From contig NZ_CP126101.1 of NCBI RefSeq assembly GCF_030123245.1, positions 804,501 to 868,500 on the forward strand: a DNA stretch of 64,000 bases. The letters are read 5' to 3'. This DNA is from Lysinibacillus pakistanensis (lineage in GTDB: Bacteria; Bacillota; Bacilli; Bacillales_A; Planococcaceae). The position numbers were made by a program, and so were the translations under genes. The notes under the pieces were generated by a model that did not search any database, was not told the origin of the DNA, and worked only from the letters and a program-made list of their open reading frames with translations. Shown piece after piece: positions 1 through 9,688 of the stretch; position 1 is the stretch's first letter; every line of letters starts with the position of its first letter.

Positions 1-801
1 TATGGGGGCTCTTGTGCTAATTATGCTTTTGTGGTGGCGCATTATATATCCAATGGACCCATTGCCTTTATTGGGCAAGACTTAGCTTATACTGATGGTC
101 AAACTCATGCAGATGGGAATAAAGCAAAATGGAATTTAACTGAGGATATTATCAAACAGCGAGGCCTATTTTATGTTGATGGTTATATGGGAGAGCAAGT
201 TCTTACTTCAAAAGTATTTTATAGTATGAAAAATAGTTTTGAATCTATGAATAAACAATTAGCAATTAATGCACCTGTGTTTAACTGTACAGAAGGTGGT
301 CTGAAAATAGAGGGATTTAATCAAATTTCTTTTAAACAATTTTGTGAAAATTATTGTGAAGATAATATAACTCATACCAACATTGAGACGAATGGTGAAA
401 ATAATAAAAAGCAACATCATCTGTTACTAGAGAAAATGCAAAAAGAAAGAAAAATTTGTAAAGAAATTATTATTCTTTGTAATGATGGAATAAGACTATT
501 AGAACTTTCTGAAGGTCAAATAGCCCTTAGTCAAAATACTTTACAAAAACTTAATCATATTGATGAAAAATTACAAAAAGCTTTGAAAAAGGTTAATTTG
601 AATAAAATATTAGAACCTATAGCATTACGTGTTCAAAATCTATTTGATTCAGATACAGAAGAAACAGATCAGCAAACTTTTAAAAGAATTGTGGATCAGA
701 ATCGAGCTTTTTATAAACAGATAGTAGTTGCTGTTGAAAAATCATTAGAATTCAATACAGAATTAATAGAAATGATAGAATTATCACTTAAGGAGGAATA
801 G
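1..801 (+). CDS. DUF115 / motility accessory factor-like protein, C-terminal part
   Basis: The frame is open from base 1, so the gene starts upstream of the window and only the last ~266 residues are present. The visible part begins with GGSCANYAF and continues to FIGQDLAYTDGQTHADG, the typical C-terminal signature of DUF115 (MptE-like, also called motility accessory factor) proteins. These are often encoded next to flagellin genes and linked to transfer of nonulosonic acids onto flagellin. After residue ~70 the sequence becomes a charged, helical tail without recognised domain. A strong GGAGG near its end serves the next gene, five bases on. The listed first methionine-type codon at 31 is internal, not the real start. 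Confidence 0.8.
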   Translation, partial: YGGSCANYAFVVAHYISNGPIAFIGQDLAYTDGQTHADGNKAKWNLTEDIIKQRGLFYVDGYMGEQVLTSKVFYSMKNSFESMNKQLAINAPVFNCTEGGLKIEGFNQISFKQFCENYCEDNITHTNIETNGENNKKQHHLLLEKMQKERKICKEIIILCNDGIRLLELSEGQIALSQNTLQKLNHIDEKLQKALKKVNLNKILEPIALRVQNLFDSDTEETDQQTFKRIVDQNRAFYKQIVVAVEKSLEFNTELIEMIELSLKEE

Positions 802-805
802 GTAG

Positions 806-1153
806 ATGGATAGTAAGATTATCGAAGTTATTGAAAGTTATAATAAATATTTAGAGGGTCTACCTAAAGGATGTATAGCGATTGCAGAACAAATCCGAAA
901 AAATGACATTCCTCAAGCTTTACAGAGTATTTTACACTTTAGTGAGGGCGCTTCATGGCTTACAACTGCTTCAGATTTATTAAGCAAAAATAATATTTTA
1001 GTTAGGTTTGAAGTTGAAAGGGTACATGAATTTTTAGAAGAAGTAAATAATGGTTTATCTATTCAAGATTATGTATTAGTAGCTGATATGTTTGAATATG
1101 AAATTGCTCCATTTTTTGAGGAAACCCCTTATATTGTTGGTGTTCAATCGTAA
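806..1153 (+). CDS. small hypothetical protein between two DUF115 genes
   Basis: A 115-residue acidic protein I do not recognise. No signal peptide, membrane segment or known motif is visible; the composition suggests an all-helical soluble protein. The start ATG has AGGAGG about ten bases upstream, inside the end of the preceding gene, and its TAA stop overlaps the ATG of the next gene by one base (TAATG). This tight packing indicates translational coupling with the two flanking DUF115 proteins, so a role as accessory subunit in the same glycan transfer step is plausible but is inference only. Confidence 0.7.
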   Translation: MDSKIIEVIESYNKYLEGLPKGCIAIAEQIRKNDIPQALQSILHFSEGASWLTTASDLLSKNNILVRFEVERVHEFLEEVNNGLSIQDYVLVADMFEYEIAPFFEETPYIVGVQS

Positions 1154-2403
1154 TGAAATGGGAGGTTGAAAAAGCAAAAAACCAGCAATTAACCCTTAAA
1201 ATAAATGATTATTATGTTTACAGTAAATATCGTCCATATGAAGATGCTGAGAAGTTTATTAATAGCAATACTAATCCAGAATCTGATTATTTTGTATTAC
1301 TAGGGTTAGGATTAGGTTATCATTTGGCTGCGCTAAAGAAATTAGTACCATCAAATAAAATATCTGTTCTATTACTAGATAAAAATGAACAGGAATTTTA
1401 TTTAAAATATTGCGATAGAAGTTTAATTAATGATATAAAACTAATTAATGTAACAGAGATTTCAAATATCAATAAGCATGAAAATATACAGTTTTTAGTT
1501 CCAATAAGTATAATTAATAGTTTAGACTCTACCCATGAACTAAAGGAAATATTTGATGAAGTAAAGTTAAAAGAAATGAGTTATCGTTTAGTTGCAGATC
1601 GAATGAGTGACAATTTTATTCATAATATTTCTTTGAATAATCTATTTATCAAGAATTTAAAGGGATTATTTACAGGACAAACAGCATGTCTTGTTTCCTC
1701 TGGTCCGTCAATAGATGAAATGATGCCATATTTAAAACAGAATCAAAATAAAGTTTTTATTTTATCTGTAAGTTCGGCAGTTCGTATTTTAGAGAAGTAT
1801 AATATTCAGCCACATGCTACTGTTTTATCTGATGCCAAGGAACGGGTTCAATTACAATTTAAAGAATTATCCTATCAAGGTCCTCTTTTCTATTTGGCCA
1901 CAGCTTGTAAAGAGGTATTAGCAAACTATATAGGAAAAAAATATATACTATTTCAAAAAGGATATGATCGTTCAGAGCAATATGCAGCTCAGTTGGAAGA
2001 ACCTACGTTTGATGTAGGAGGCTCGGTAGCAATATTAGGTTTTCTACTATTAGAGTATTTAGGTTTTGAAAGAATTGTTTTATGTGGGCAGGATTTAGGA
2101 TTCAGAGAAGGGAAAACTCACTCAATTCATACTACATCTGGGATGCATATAAGCGATTATTATAAATATGGAGAAGTAGAAGCAAACAATGGTGAGAAAA
2201 TTAATATCTCAAAAAGCTTAAAAATATACCATAATTGGTTTGAAAATAAAATTAAAAAATCGAATATAGAAGTTTATAACACTGCATATTTGGGAGCAAA
2301 AATAAAAGGCGCTCCCTATATTGATTTAAAGAAATTTAATCAGCTAATTTTAGAGAATGATTCAAAAATACTACAAAAGAAATTAGGGGTGTTTGAAACA
2401 TGA
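1153..2403 (+). CDS. DUF115 / motility accessory factor-like protein
   Basis: A full-length 416-residue DUF115 protein. Residues ~175-185 read VSSGPSIDE, a nucleotide-binding-like loop of the family; GGSVAILGF (~293) and [15 protein letters not shown] (~315) are the conserved C-terminal signature shared with the truncated first gene. The N-terminal ~150 residues contain a Rossmann-like segment ([13 protein letters not shown]). Family members are tied to flagellin glycosylation with nonulosonic acids. It overlaps the NeuB gene by four bases (ATGA), so it belongs to the same transcript as the sialic-acid-like pathway. The two DUF115 copies flanking a small gene suggest separate glycan acceptors or donors; the sequence cannot decide this. 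Confidence 0.85.
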   Translation: MKWEVEKAKNQQLTLKINDYYVYSKYRPYEDAEKFINSNTNPESDYFVLLGLGLGYHLAALKKLVPSNKISVLLLDKNEQEFYLKYCDRSLINDIKLINVTEISNINKHENIQFLVPISIINSLDSTHELKEIFDEVKLKEMSYRLVADRMSDNFIHNISLNNLFIKNLKGLFTGQTACLVSSGPSIDEMMPYLKQNQNKVFILSVSSAVRILEKYNIQPHATVLSDAKERVQLQFKELSYQGPLFYLATACKEVLANYIGKKYILFQKGYDRSEQYAAQLEEPTFDVGGSVAILGFLLLEYLGFERIVLCGQDLGFREGKTHSIHTTSGMHISDYYKYGEVEANNGEKINISKSLKIYHNWFENKIKKSNIEVYNTAYLGAKIKGAPYIDLKKFNQLILENDSKILQKKLGVFET

Positions 2404-3443
2404 AGCCTTTTATAAAAATAGGTAATCGTCTGATTGGAGATAATTATCCTCCATTGGTCATTGCTGAAATAGGTATAAATCATGAAGGTTCACTTGAAGT
2501 TGCAAAACAAATGGTTGATGCAGCATATGGTGCAGGAGCTGAAATAATCAAACATCAAACACATGTTGTAGAAGATGAAATGAGTGAAGTGGCAAGAGGG
2601 GTAATACCCGGAAATACGGATGTTTCGATTTATCAAGTAATGGAACGATGTGCATTATCAGAAGAAGAAGAAATAGAGTTGAAAGTTTATGTAGAAACAA
2701 AAGGGATGATTTTTATCAGTACCCCATTCTCACGGGCTGCTGCAGATCGGCTACAACGTATGGGTGTTGAGGCTTATAAAATAGGGTCAGGAGAATGCAA
2801 TAACTATCCATTAATAGAGCACATTGCGAAATTTGGAAAACCGATGATTGTATCTACTGGAATGAATGATATTGAAAGTGTTCGAAAAACAGTAAGTATA
2901 TTAGAAAATTATAATATTCAATATGCATTGCTTCATTGTACAAATGTTTACCCTACTCCATCTCGGTTAGTGCGTCTAGGTGGTATGCAAGAACTTCAAA
3001 AAGAATTCCCGAATGCAATAATCGGTTTGTCTGACCATACAATCAATAACAATGCATGCTTGGCAGCTACGGCTTTAGGGGCTTCAATTTTAGAAAGACA
3101 TTTCACCGATTCCATGGATCGTCCAGGTCCTGATATTGTTTGTTCAATGAATCCTCAAGCATTATCAGAGCTTATCCAAGGTACAAATGAAATTGCACAA
3201 ATGCGTGGTGGAAAAAAGGAAGCCGCTAAAGAGGAACAAGTGACAATTGATTTTGCGTTCGCCACTGTTGTAGCAATAAAAGATATAAGAGAAGGCGAGA
3301 AATTATCAATGGAGAACATTTGGGTAAAACGGCCTGGTACAGGGGAAATCCATGCAGAGCACTTTAACTCATTATTAGGTAAGATGGTTAAAAAATCAAT
3401 TAAGAAAGATACTCAACTGAAATTTAGTGACATTATTCAGTAA
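2400..3443 (+). CDS. neuB: N-acetylneuraminate synthase family enzyme (NeuB/LegI type)
   Basis: 347 residues, the usual family length. It condenses a six-carbon N-acyl-amino sugar with phosphoenolpyruvate to give a nine-carbon nonulosonic acid. The NeuB TIM barrel occupies residues ~15-270, with [36 protein letters not shown] and ERHFT visible. A C-terminal SAF (antifreeze-like) domain runs from ~285 ([25 protein letters not shown]). Start ATG overlaps the preceding stop. neuC and neuA follow immediately, so the product is a CMP-activated nonulosonic acid. Whether it is legionaminic or N-acetylneuraminic acid is not decidable here; the flagellar setting and family resemblance favour a legionaminic-like sugar. 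Confidence 0.9.
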   Translation: MKPFIKIGNRLIGDNYPPLVIAEIGINHEGSLEVAKQMVDAAYGAGAEIIKHQTHVVEDEMSEVARGVIPGNTDVSIYQVMERCALSEEEEIELKVYVETKGMIFISTPFSRAAADRLQRMGVEAYKIGSGECNNYPLIEHIAKFGKPMIVSTGMNDIESVRKTVSILENYNIQYALLHCTNVYPTPSRLVRLGGMQELQKEFPNAIIGLSDHTINNNACLAATALGASILERHFTDSMDRPGPDIVCSMNPQALSELIQGTNEIAQMRGGKKEAAKEEQVTIDFAFATVVAIKDIREGEKLSMENIWVKRPGTGEIHAEHFNSLLGKMVKKSIKKDTQLKFSDIIQ

Positions 3444-3455
3444 GGATAGATATAA

Positions 3456-4589
3456 ATGGAAAAAAGGAAAATTGTTTTTTTAACAGGAACTCGAGCGGAT
3501 TATGGAAAAATTAAATCATTAATGAAACGGATTATACAAGACAAGGAATTTGAGCTTTATTTGTTTGTAACTGGTATGCACATGCTTTCCCGTTATGGCT
3601 CAACTTGGCGGGAAATCGAAAAAGATGGCTTTAAAAACGTTTATCACTTTATTAATCAGAGCAAAAACACTCCAATGGATTTAGCATTAAGCAATACAAT
3701 TGGTGGTTTAAGTAATTATATATCTGAAATAGAGCCTGATTTAATAGTAGTACACGGAGATCGTTTAGAAGCTTTGGCGGGGGCAATTGTTGGCGCATTT
3801 AATAATATTCGAGTAGCACATATTGAAGGTGGAGAAATTTCTGGAACAATTGATGAATCAATTCGTCACGCAGTAACGAAGTTTGCTCACCTGCACTTAG
3901 TAAGTAATGAAGAATCAAAAAAAAGGATAATTCAATTAGGTGAAAAAACAGATCATATTTTTATTATAGGTTCTCCAGATATTGACATTATGCATTCCAA
4001 GAGTTTACCGACAATTAAGGAAGCTAGAAAAAGATATGATATCCCTTTTGAACACTATGGTATTGTGATGTATCATCCTGTAACGACTGAGATTGATAAA
4101 TTGTCTAAGAATATTGAAGCCTTTACAAATGCATTAATTGAATCAAACCGAAATTATATTGTTATTTACCCAAATAATGATTTAGGTAGCGATACCATTA
4201 TTAACCAATATGAATTATTAGCGAATAATGATAAATTTGTCATTTATCCTTCTATTCGATTTGAATATTTTTTAACATTGATGAAATATGCTGATTTTAT
4301 GATAGGAAATTCCAGTGCAGGCATCCGAGAATCAATTGTTTACGGTACACCTGCGATAGATGTTGGAAATAGACAAAGTGGTAGATATATAAAGGATGAA
4401 AATCCATTAATTATTCATGCTGATGAATGTACGGACAAGTTATTACATGCAATTAACAAAATTCCACAACATAAAGTCTATGTAAATTCACAATTTGGTA
4501 ATGGCGACAGTGCTAAAAAATTTATGGAAATTATAAAGCAGTCAACAATTTGGAATGTAGATATTCAAAAGAAATTTTCTGATCTATAA
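3456..4589 (+). CDS. neuC: UDP-N-acetylglucosamine 2-epimerase, hydrolysing (NeuC/LegG type)
   Basis: 377 residues, normal length for the hydrolysing epimerases that convert UDP-HexNAc to ManNAc or 6-deoxy-diacetamidomannose plus UDP. Seen: N-terminal FLTGTRADYGKIKSLM, VVHGDRLEALAGA, HIEGGEISGTIDESIRHAVTKFAHLHLVSN in short pieces, and C-terminal MIGNSSAGIRES, the nucleotide-binding end of this GT-B-like fold. It supplies the substrate for the preceding synthase. Start ATG lies 12 bases after neuB stop, with AAGGA upstream. The dehydratase/aminotransferase/acetyltransferase genes needed for legionaminic acid are absent from the window and would have to lie upstream or elsewhere. Confidence 0.9.
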   Translation: MEKRKIVFLTGTRADYGKIKSLMKRIIQDKEFELYLFVTGMHMLSRYGSTWREIEKDGFKNVYHFINQSKNTPMDLALSNTIGGLSNYISEIEPDLIVVHGDRLEALAGAIVGAFNNIRVAHIEGGEISGTIDESIRHAVTKFAHLHLVSNEESKKRIIQLGEKTDHIFIIGSPDIDIMHSKSLPTIKEARKRYDIPFEHYGIVMYHPVTTEIDKLSKNIEAFTNALIESNRNYIVIYPNNDLGSDTIINQYELLANNDKFVIYPSIRFEYFLTLMKYADFMIGNSSAGIRESIVYGTPAIDVGNRQSGRYIKDENPLIIHADECTDKLLHAINKIPQHKVYVNSQFGNGDSAKKFMEIIKQSTIWNVDIQKKFSDL

Positions 4590-4602
4590 AGGGGCTAGAT
4601 AT

Positions 4603-5304
4603 ATGATTCAGGAGAAGAAAGTATTAGCAATTATACCAGCTCGTGGTGGAAGTAAAGGGATCCCTAAAAAAAACATTATAAAAGTTGGAGGTAAACCACT
4701 TATACAATTTACGATTGAAGCAGCAAAAGCTTCTAAATATATTGATGAGATACATATTTCTACTGATGATGTCGAGATAGCTTCAATTGTGAACGGATTG
4801 GGTTTACATATTAATCGATTACGCCCAAAACACTTGGCACAAGATAACAGTAAAACGATAGACGTTATGATTGATGTTCTAGACTATTACAATAAACAAA
4901 ATGTAAGGTTTGATATTGTTGTTTTATTACAACCAACTCAGCCTTTAAGAAAGTCATTCCATATTGATGAAGCAATAGAGAAATATTTAGAATTCAATGA
5001 GGAAAGTGTTGTAAGTGTAAGTTTAGTAAATGAACATCCAATTTTAATGCGCAAAATAAATGAGTTTGGAACATTACTTCCTTTACTGAATGAAACAAGT
5101 ACCATTCGTAGACAGGATTTTACGCCATTTTATATTGTAAATGGAGCAGTTTATATCAATAAAGTAAATGAATTAACTTCAAACACTAGTTTAAATGATA
5201 ATTTACGACCTTATATTATGGATAGACGTTATCATGTCGATATAGATACATATAATGATTTAAAAATGTTTGAATTACTTTTAGATGAAGAAGGCGAACA
5301 ATAA
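4603..5304 (+). CDS. neuA: acylneuraminate cytidylyltransferase (CMP-nonulosonate synthetase)
   Basis: 233 residues. It activates a nonulosonic acid with CTP to its CMP sugar. The N-terminus IIPARGGSKGIPKKNI is the CTP-binding P-loop-like motif of the NeuA/KdsB family; LLQPTQPLR at ~112 and the late MDRRYHVDIDTYNDL acidic motif (metal-binding) are also in place. Third gene of the neuB-neuC-neuA cassette, 13 bases after neuC. Its TAA stop is followed directly by the ATG of the next gene. A second, more divergent member of the family lies at 17540, implying two different CMP-activated sugars in this island. Confidence 0.9.
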   Translation: MIQEKKVLAIIPARGGSKGIPKKNIIKVGGKPLIQFTIEAAKASKYIDEIHISTDDVEIASIVNGLGLHINRLRPKHLAQDNSKTIDVMIDVLDYYNKQNVRFDIVVLLQPTQPLRKSFHIDEAIEKYLEFNEESVVSVSLVNEHPILMRKINEFGTLLPLLNETSTIRRQDFTPFYIVNGAVYINKVNELTSNTSLNDNLRPYIMDRRYHVDIDTYNDLKMFELLLDEEGEQ

Positions 5305-6723
5305 ATGAAACTGTTAGTTATAGGTATTGATGCTTTAATGCCTGAGCTTGTTTATAACAATTTAGATTTATGTCCAAATATAGCCCGATTGATTGAGACA
5401 GGGACAAGTGGTGCATACAGTGGGTATATTTATGGTCATGGCTCAAGGGATAACTGGATTTCAATGTATACAGGTCTAGAGCCGGAAGTACATGGAACAG
5501 TACTTAATCGTTTTAAAGAGACAAATAGAATGCCGCGTTCAACAGATTACAATGATGAAAATACCATTTGGAATATATTAAGCAAGCATCATTATAAAGT
5601 AGGTTTTTGGAAAGGACTTTCTACTACACCACCTCAATCAGTAAATGGTTATATTGTGGCGGGGGAACCTCATTATGAAAATGAAGGATATGATGCGGAG
5701 ATAGTAAGCAGAAAGCCAATCCTTATTGATGATAAGCAGTATCTTTTACAGTTTATAAAAGGAGAAGAACCGATACATCCAGAGCCTAAAACTTTAAAGG
5801 ATTTCGGTTATACATTTGAGGAATTAAAAGGAAATCCACAACTAATTGATAATTTGCTAGAACCAAGCTATTTCGAAGAAGCGTTGGATTTCTTCGAGAA
5901 GAATTTGGATTTTAGACTCCAAAATATGATTAGCGTTCAAAAAAAGGAACCTGTAGATTTAATGTGGATGTATGATGCTGTGTTTGACTATATTGCTCAT
6001 TTTCAAATGTTTGATACTGGTCACCAAGTTCTAAAAAAAGCACTATCTATTCTTGATAAATTTATAGGAAAGTTAATAGGCGAATTGAATCCTAAAAATA
6101 TCCTTCTTTTATCAGATCATGGACAAAAATCATACCGAGAAATATTTCCTAATCTATCAAATGAAATAGTCGAAGAGGCATTTGGCTTAGCGAAGCAATG
6201 TATTATTACTGAAAAAAATATTGTATTGATAGGTCGGATGGAAGGACTTTTATCTGGTCTACATTCACTTAATGGAATAGTCTGTTTTTCTGGTGAAGCA
6301 TTTGCTCATGCCAAACTCCAAAATTTTAGAACAATAGACATTTATTCAATGATTCTTGAGCTGTTCAATATTGAATTACCAAGTAATAGAAAAGGGTACA
6401 TTCAAAATATATTCTCAAAAGAGCATTCAATAAAGAATAAAGCGAAAATAATTCCAAATTGCCCAAAACAACCAGTTTTATTGATTCAAAGTGAGGAAGT
6501 TTCTGAGTTCAATCGTGCAATAAACGAGTTTTATAAGCAAAATCGTTTTAAATCAATTTATGTATATGGTGAAAAAAAATATAAAGAAGTCTTTTTAGCA
6601 AATGATCAGGTAGATGGTTTTTATCTAAATGAAGTAAATTTAAGCGATATAGACTGTCATGAGATTTATGCTGTTTACCATAATCGTGTAACAAAAAATA
6701 TACAATTTATTAGAGTTCGTTAA
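5305..6723 (+). CDS. alkaline phosphatase superfamily protein (type I phosphodiesterase-like)
   Basis: 472 residues. The N-terminus VIGIDALMPELV, the GSRDNWISMYTG segment around residue 50, WMYDAVFDYIAHF and LLLSDHGQKSY (~265) match the metal-binding framework of nucleotide pyrophosphatase/phosphodiesterases. The nucleophile is probably in the segment around residue 50, but this is inference. After ~390 an extra domain follows with alternating strands and helices (QPVLLIQSEEVSEFNRAINE), which I cannot assign. The gene is packed between neuA and a TagD-like gene, so it may hydrolyse or transfer a phosphodiester group on the glycan. No signal peptide is seen; a cytoplasmic location is likely. 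Exact substrate unknown. Confidence 0.7.
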   Translation: MKLLVIGIDALMPELVYNNLDLCPNIARLIETGTSGAYSGYIYGHGSRDNWISMYTGLEPEVHGTVLNRFKETNRMPRSTDYNDENTIWNILSKHHYKVGFWKGLSTTPPQSVNGYIVAGEPHYENEGYDAEIVSRKPILIDDKQYLLQFIKGEEPIHPEPKTLKDFGYTFEELKGNPQLIDNLLEPSYFEEALDFFEKNLDFRLQNMISVQKKEPVDLMWMYDAVFDYIAHFQMFDTGHQVLKKALSILDKFIGKLIGELNPKNILLLSDHGQKSYREIFPNLSNEIVEEAFGLAKQCIITEKNIVLIGRMEGLLSGLHSLNGIVCFSGEAFAHAKLQNFRTIDIYSMILELFNIELPSNRKGYIQNIFSKEHSIKNKAKIIPNCPKQPVLLIQSEEVSEFNRAINEFYKQNRFKSIYVYGEKKYKEVFLANDQVDGFYLNEVNLSDIDCHEIYAVYHNRVTKNIQFIRVR

Positions 6724-6738
6724 CAAAAGGAGTACCAT

Positions 6739-7128
6739 ATGAAAAAAGTCATTACGTATGGAACGTTTGATTTATTGCATAAAGGCCATATTCGATTATT
6801 AGAAAGAGCAAAATCATTAGGGGATTATTTAATTGTAGGATTATCAACTGATGAATTTAATCGTTTAAAGGATAAGGAAGCTTATTATGATTATGAGCAT
6901 CGTAAGTATATTTTAGAAGCAATAAAATACGTAGATGAAGTTATTCCTGAAATGAATTGGGATCAAAAAGCGGATGATATTTTTAAATATAATGTAGATA
7001 TTTTTGTGATGGGTGATGATTGGGAAGGGAAGTTCGATGACCTAAATAAGCTATGTGAAGTGATTTATTTAGAGAGAACACAAAATATTTCAACTACCCA
7101 AATTAAAGTCGAACTTAAGAACTTATAG
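6739..7128 (+). CDS. tagD: glycerol-3-phosphate cytidylyltransferase-like protein (TagD family)
   Basis: 129 residues, the exact size of TagD/TarD. Family hallmarks are GTFDLLHKGHIRLLERA at the N-terminus (the HxGH nucleotide-transfer motif appears as HKGH) and RTQNISTTQIK at the C-terminus. It would make CDP-glycerol from CTP and glycerol-3-phosphate. In a glycan island rather than a teichoic-acid cluster, and beside a phosphodiesterase-like gene, it suggests a glycerol-phosphate decoration of the glycan, or a related CDP-alcohol. AAGGAG sits eight bases before the ATG. Family assignment is firm; the true alcohol substrate is inferred. Confidence 0.8.
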   Translation: MKKVITYGTFDLLHKGHIRLLERAKSLGDYLIVGLSTDEFNRLKDKEAYYDYEHRKYILEAIKYVDEVIPEMNWDQKADDIFKYNVDIFVMGDDWEGKFDDLNKLCEVIYLERTQNISTTQIKVELKNL

Positions 7129-7136
7129 AGGAATGA

Positions 7137-8312
7137 ATGAAAATGCAGCCTAAAGTAAGTGTGTTTATGATTACTTATAATCATCAGAAATTTATTGGTG
7201 AAGCAATTGAAAGTGTAATGAATCAAGATTACGGGAATATAGAGTTGGTAATTGGTGAAGATTGTTCTACAGATAATACGCTTGAAATTGTAAAAAAGTA
7301 TAAAGAGAAATATTCTGAAAAAATAAAATTAATTTTACATAAACAGAATGTTGGAATGCATAGAAATACTGAGAGTGTAATTAAAGCCTGTGACGGGGAT
7401 TATGTTGCTTTAATTGAAGGTGATGATTATTGGACGGATAATCAAAAAATATCTAAACAGGTTAAATTTTTAGAGGAAAATAAGGAATATGCGATTTGTT
7501 TCCATAGGGCGAAAATAGTAAATGATACAAATGTTCCTTTTGCAGAATACTTACCTAGCCTTCAAAACCGCCGTGAAGAATTTAGTATTTATGATTTTAT
7601 TGACGGGCTATATATGCCAACCGCCTCTACTGTATTTAGAAATAATAAAATACATCAGTTCCCAGAGTGGTATTTTAATCTTTCTTTATATATTGATAGA
7701 ATGTTTCACTTAATGAATGGACAGTATGGGAAAATAAAATTCCTTAATGAAACAATGTCTGTTTATCGAGTACATTCTGGAGGTTTTTGGTCTATACATC
7801 AAGATGAAAATAAGGTTAAAACCTTAAAGGAACGAATTTACTTGTTAGAAAATTTTAATAGTTACTCGAATAACAAGTATGAGCAGGTGATTAGATTTGC
7901 TGTACAAAAATGTAAGATGGAAATCTTAGTAGAAGAAACAGCAAAAAATATTCAATTAACTCTAAAGGTGAAAAAGCAATTAAGAGGAATTTTGGATATT
8001 ACAATTAATGGTCGAGATATTTATCTTTTTGGAAGTGGAAGAGCTGGACAAAAGGCTTTAGACTTCCTTAAATGTTTAGGTTATTCAATCAAAGGATATC
8101 TAGACAATGATCAAAAGAAATGGAATACAGAGGTCAATGCTATTAAAGTAGAGTGTCCCAAAACGTTCGATTATAGAAATAAAGTTATTTTTATTGCTAG
8201 TGAGTTCCATAAAGAAATTGGACAACAATTGGAATCTTTTGGTTTAGTGGCAGACAAAGACTTTTATGTATTTTTAAATCTATTATCTGAAAAACAGGAG
8301 TTGATGATGTAG
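7137..8312 (+). CDS. family 2 glycosyltransferase with C-terminal Rossmann-like domain
   Basis: 391 residues. The first ~230 are a GT-A family 2 glycosyltransferase: [29 protein letters not shown] and the metal-binding EGDDYWTD. From ~295 a separate domain begins with [18 protein letters not shown], a glycine-rich nucleotide-binding loop, then [10 protein letters not shown] and [16 protein letters not shown]. The same kind of domain ends the glycosyltransferase at 10528 and begins the protein at 15246. The start overlaps nothing but lies only eight bases after the tagD-like gene; the stop overlaps the start of the rmlA remnant. Likely adds one sugar of the flagellar or surface glycan in the cytoplasm. 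Confidence 0.8.
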   Translation: MKMQPKVSVFMITYNHQKFIGEAIESVMNQDYGNIELVIGEDCSTDNTLEIVKKYKEKYSEKIKLILHKQNVGMHRNTESVIKACDGDYVALIEGDDYWTDNQKISKQVKFLEENKEYAICFHRAKIVNDTNVPFAEYLPSLQNRREEFSIYDFIDGLYMPTASTVFRNNKIHQFPEWYFNLSLYIDRMFHLMNGQYGKIKFLNETMSVYRVHSGGFWSIHQDENKVKTLKERIYLLENFNSYSNNKYEQVIRFAVQKCKMEILVEETAKNIQLTLKVKKQLRGILDITINGRDIYLFGSGRAGQKALDFLKCLGYSIKGYLDNDQKKWNTEVNAIKVECPKTFDYRNKVIFIASEFHKEIGQQLESFGLVADKDFYVFLNLLSEKQELMM

Positions 8313-9045
8313 TGAAGGGTATTATTTTAGCAGGTGGAAGTGGTACACGTTTATATCCGTTAACAAAGTCAATTTCTAAGCAATTATTACCAGTTTATGA
8401 TAAGCCGATGGTTTATTATCCATTGTCAGTACTAATGTTAGCAGGAATTCGTGAGATATTAATTATTTCAACTCCAACAGATATTGGTCGATATGAAGAG
8501 TTACTAGGAGATGGCAGTCAGTGGGGAATTCACTTGTCTTATGCCATTCAACCCTCTCCGGATGGATTGGCCCAAGCATTTATTATTGGTGAAGAGTTTA
8601 TTGGAAATGATTCTGTTGCACTTGTCTTAGGGGACAATCTATTCTATGGACATGGGTTAACACAATTACTACAAAAAGCGGCTACACGTGAATCGGGTGC
8701 TACGGTATTTGGATATCATGTACATGACCCGGAACGCTTTGGGGTAGTAGAGTTTGGTGTAAATGGTAGAGCGATTTCTATAGAAGAAAAACCTGAAAAA
8801 CCAAAGTCGAACTATGCTGTAACAGGGCTATATTTCTATGATAATCGAGTAATTGAGATAGCGAAATCTATTAAGCCGTCAGCTCGTGGGGAGTTAGAAA
8901 TTACTGATGTAAATAAATTCTATCTTGAACAAGGGGAATTAAACCGTAGAGTTATTAGGTCGCGGTTATTCATGGTTTGATTCCGGTACGCATGAATCAT
9001 TACTTGAGGCATCTCAATTTATTGAGACAATAGAAAAACGTCAGA
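8312..9045 (+). pseudogene. rmlA: glucose-1-phosphate thymidylyltransferase, frameshifted and 3'-truncated
   Basis: The frame from the GTG at 8312 encodes a standard RmlA up to ~residue 215: [48 protein letters not shown]. An apparent extra A near 8948 then shifts the frame and gives a stop at 8978-8980. The other frame continues the homology as [22 protein letters not shown] and FIETIEKRQ, ending at ~9044 where sequence of rmlB begins. The normal last ~45 residues are missing. As read, no functional dTDP-glucose synthase can be made here. The single-base shift could be a sequencing error, but the truncation at the rmlB junction cannot. Confidence 0.85.
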
Positions 9046-9688
9046 GCAGATGAGGTATACGGTAGCTTAGGTGACACTGGATTTTTCATAGAAGAGACTC
9101 CTTTAGCACCAAACAGTCCATATTCAGCTAGTAAGGCTGGTGCAGATATGTTAGTTCTTTCGTATTTTGAAACGTTTGGAATGAATGTGAATATTACGCG
9201 TTGTTCAAATAACTATGGTCCTTATCATTTCCCAGAAAAGCTAATTCCTCTGATGGTAACGAATGCTCTAGAAGGTAAGATGTTGCCGATTTATGGAGAT
9301 GGAAGAAATATTCGAGATTGGCTTCATGTAAACGGATCATTGTGAAGCAATTGATTTAGTACTACATAAAGGTGTACCTGGTGAAGTTTACAATGTCGGT
9401 GGACATAATGAAAAAACTAATAATGAAATTGTTCATTTAATTGTAGAGTATTTAGGGGTTTCAAAGGATTTAATACATTATGTATCTGATCGTTTAGGGC
9501 ATGATCGTCGCTATGCAATCGATCCAACGAAGCTAGAAAAACAACTAGGCTGGAAGCCACAATATACATTTGAGAAAGGCATTATAGAAACGATTGATTG
9601 GTATTTAAATAATCGTGAATGGTGGCAAAACATTAAATTAGGAACCTATCAAGACTATTATAAGAAACAATACGGTGATCCATCATGA
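9046..9688 (+). pseudogene. rmlB: dTDP-glucose 4,6-dehydratase, 5'-deleted and frameshifted
   Basis: Starts abruptly with [14 protein letters not shown], which in RmlB follows ~120 residues of N-terminal NAD-binding domain that are absent. The catalytic YSASKAG motif is present. Homology runs through [17 protein letters not shown] to DWLHVN, where an extra G at ~9334 shifts the frame and gives a stop after GSL; in the other frame it resumes as [23 protein letters not shown] through to KKQYGDPS and a TGA that overlaps the rmlD ATG. So the segment that once held the end of rmlA, probably rmlC, and the start of rmlB has been deleted. The remnant cannot encode an active enzyme. Confidence 0.85.
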
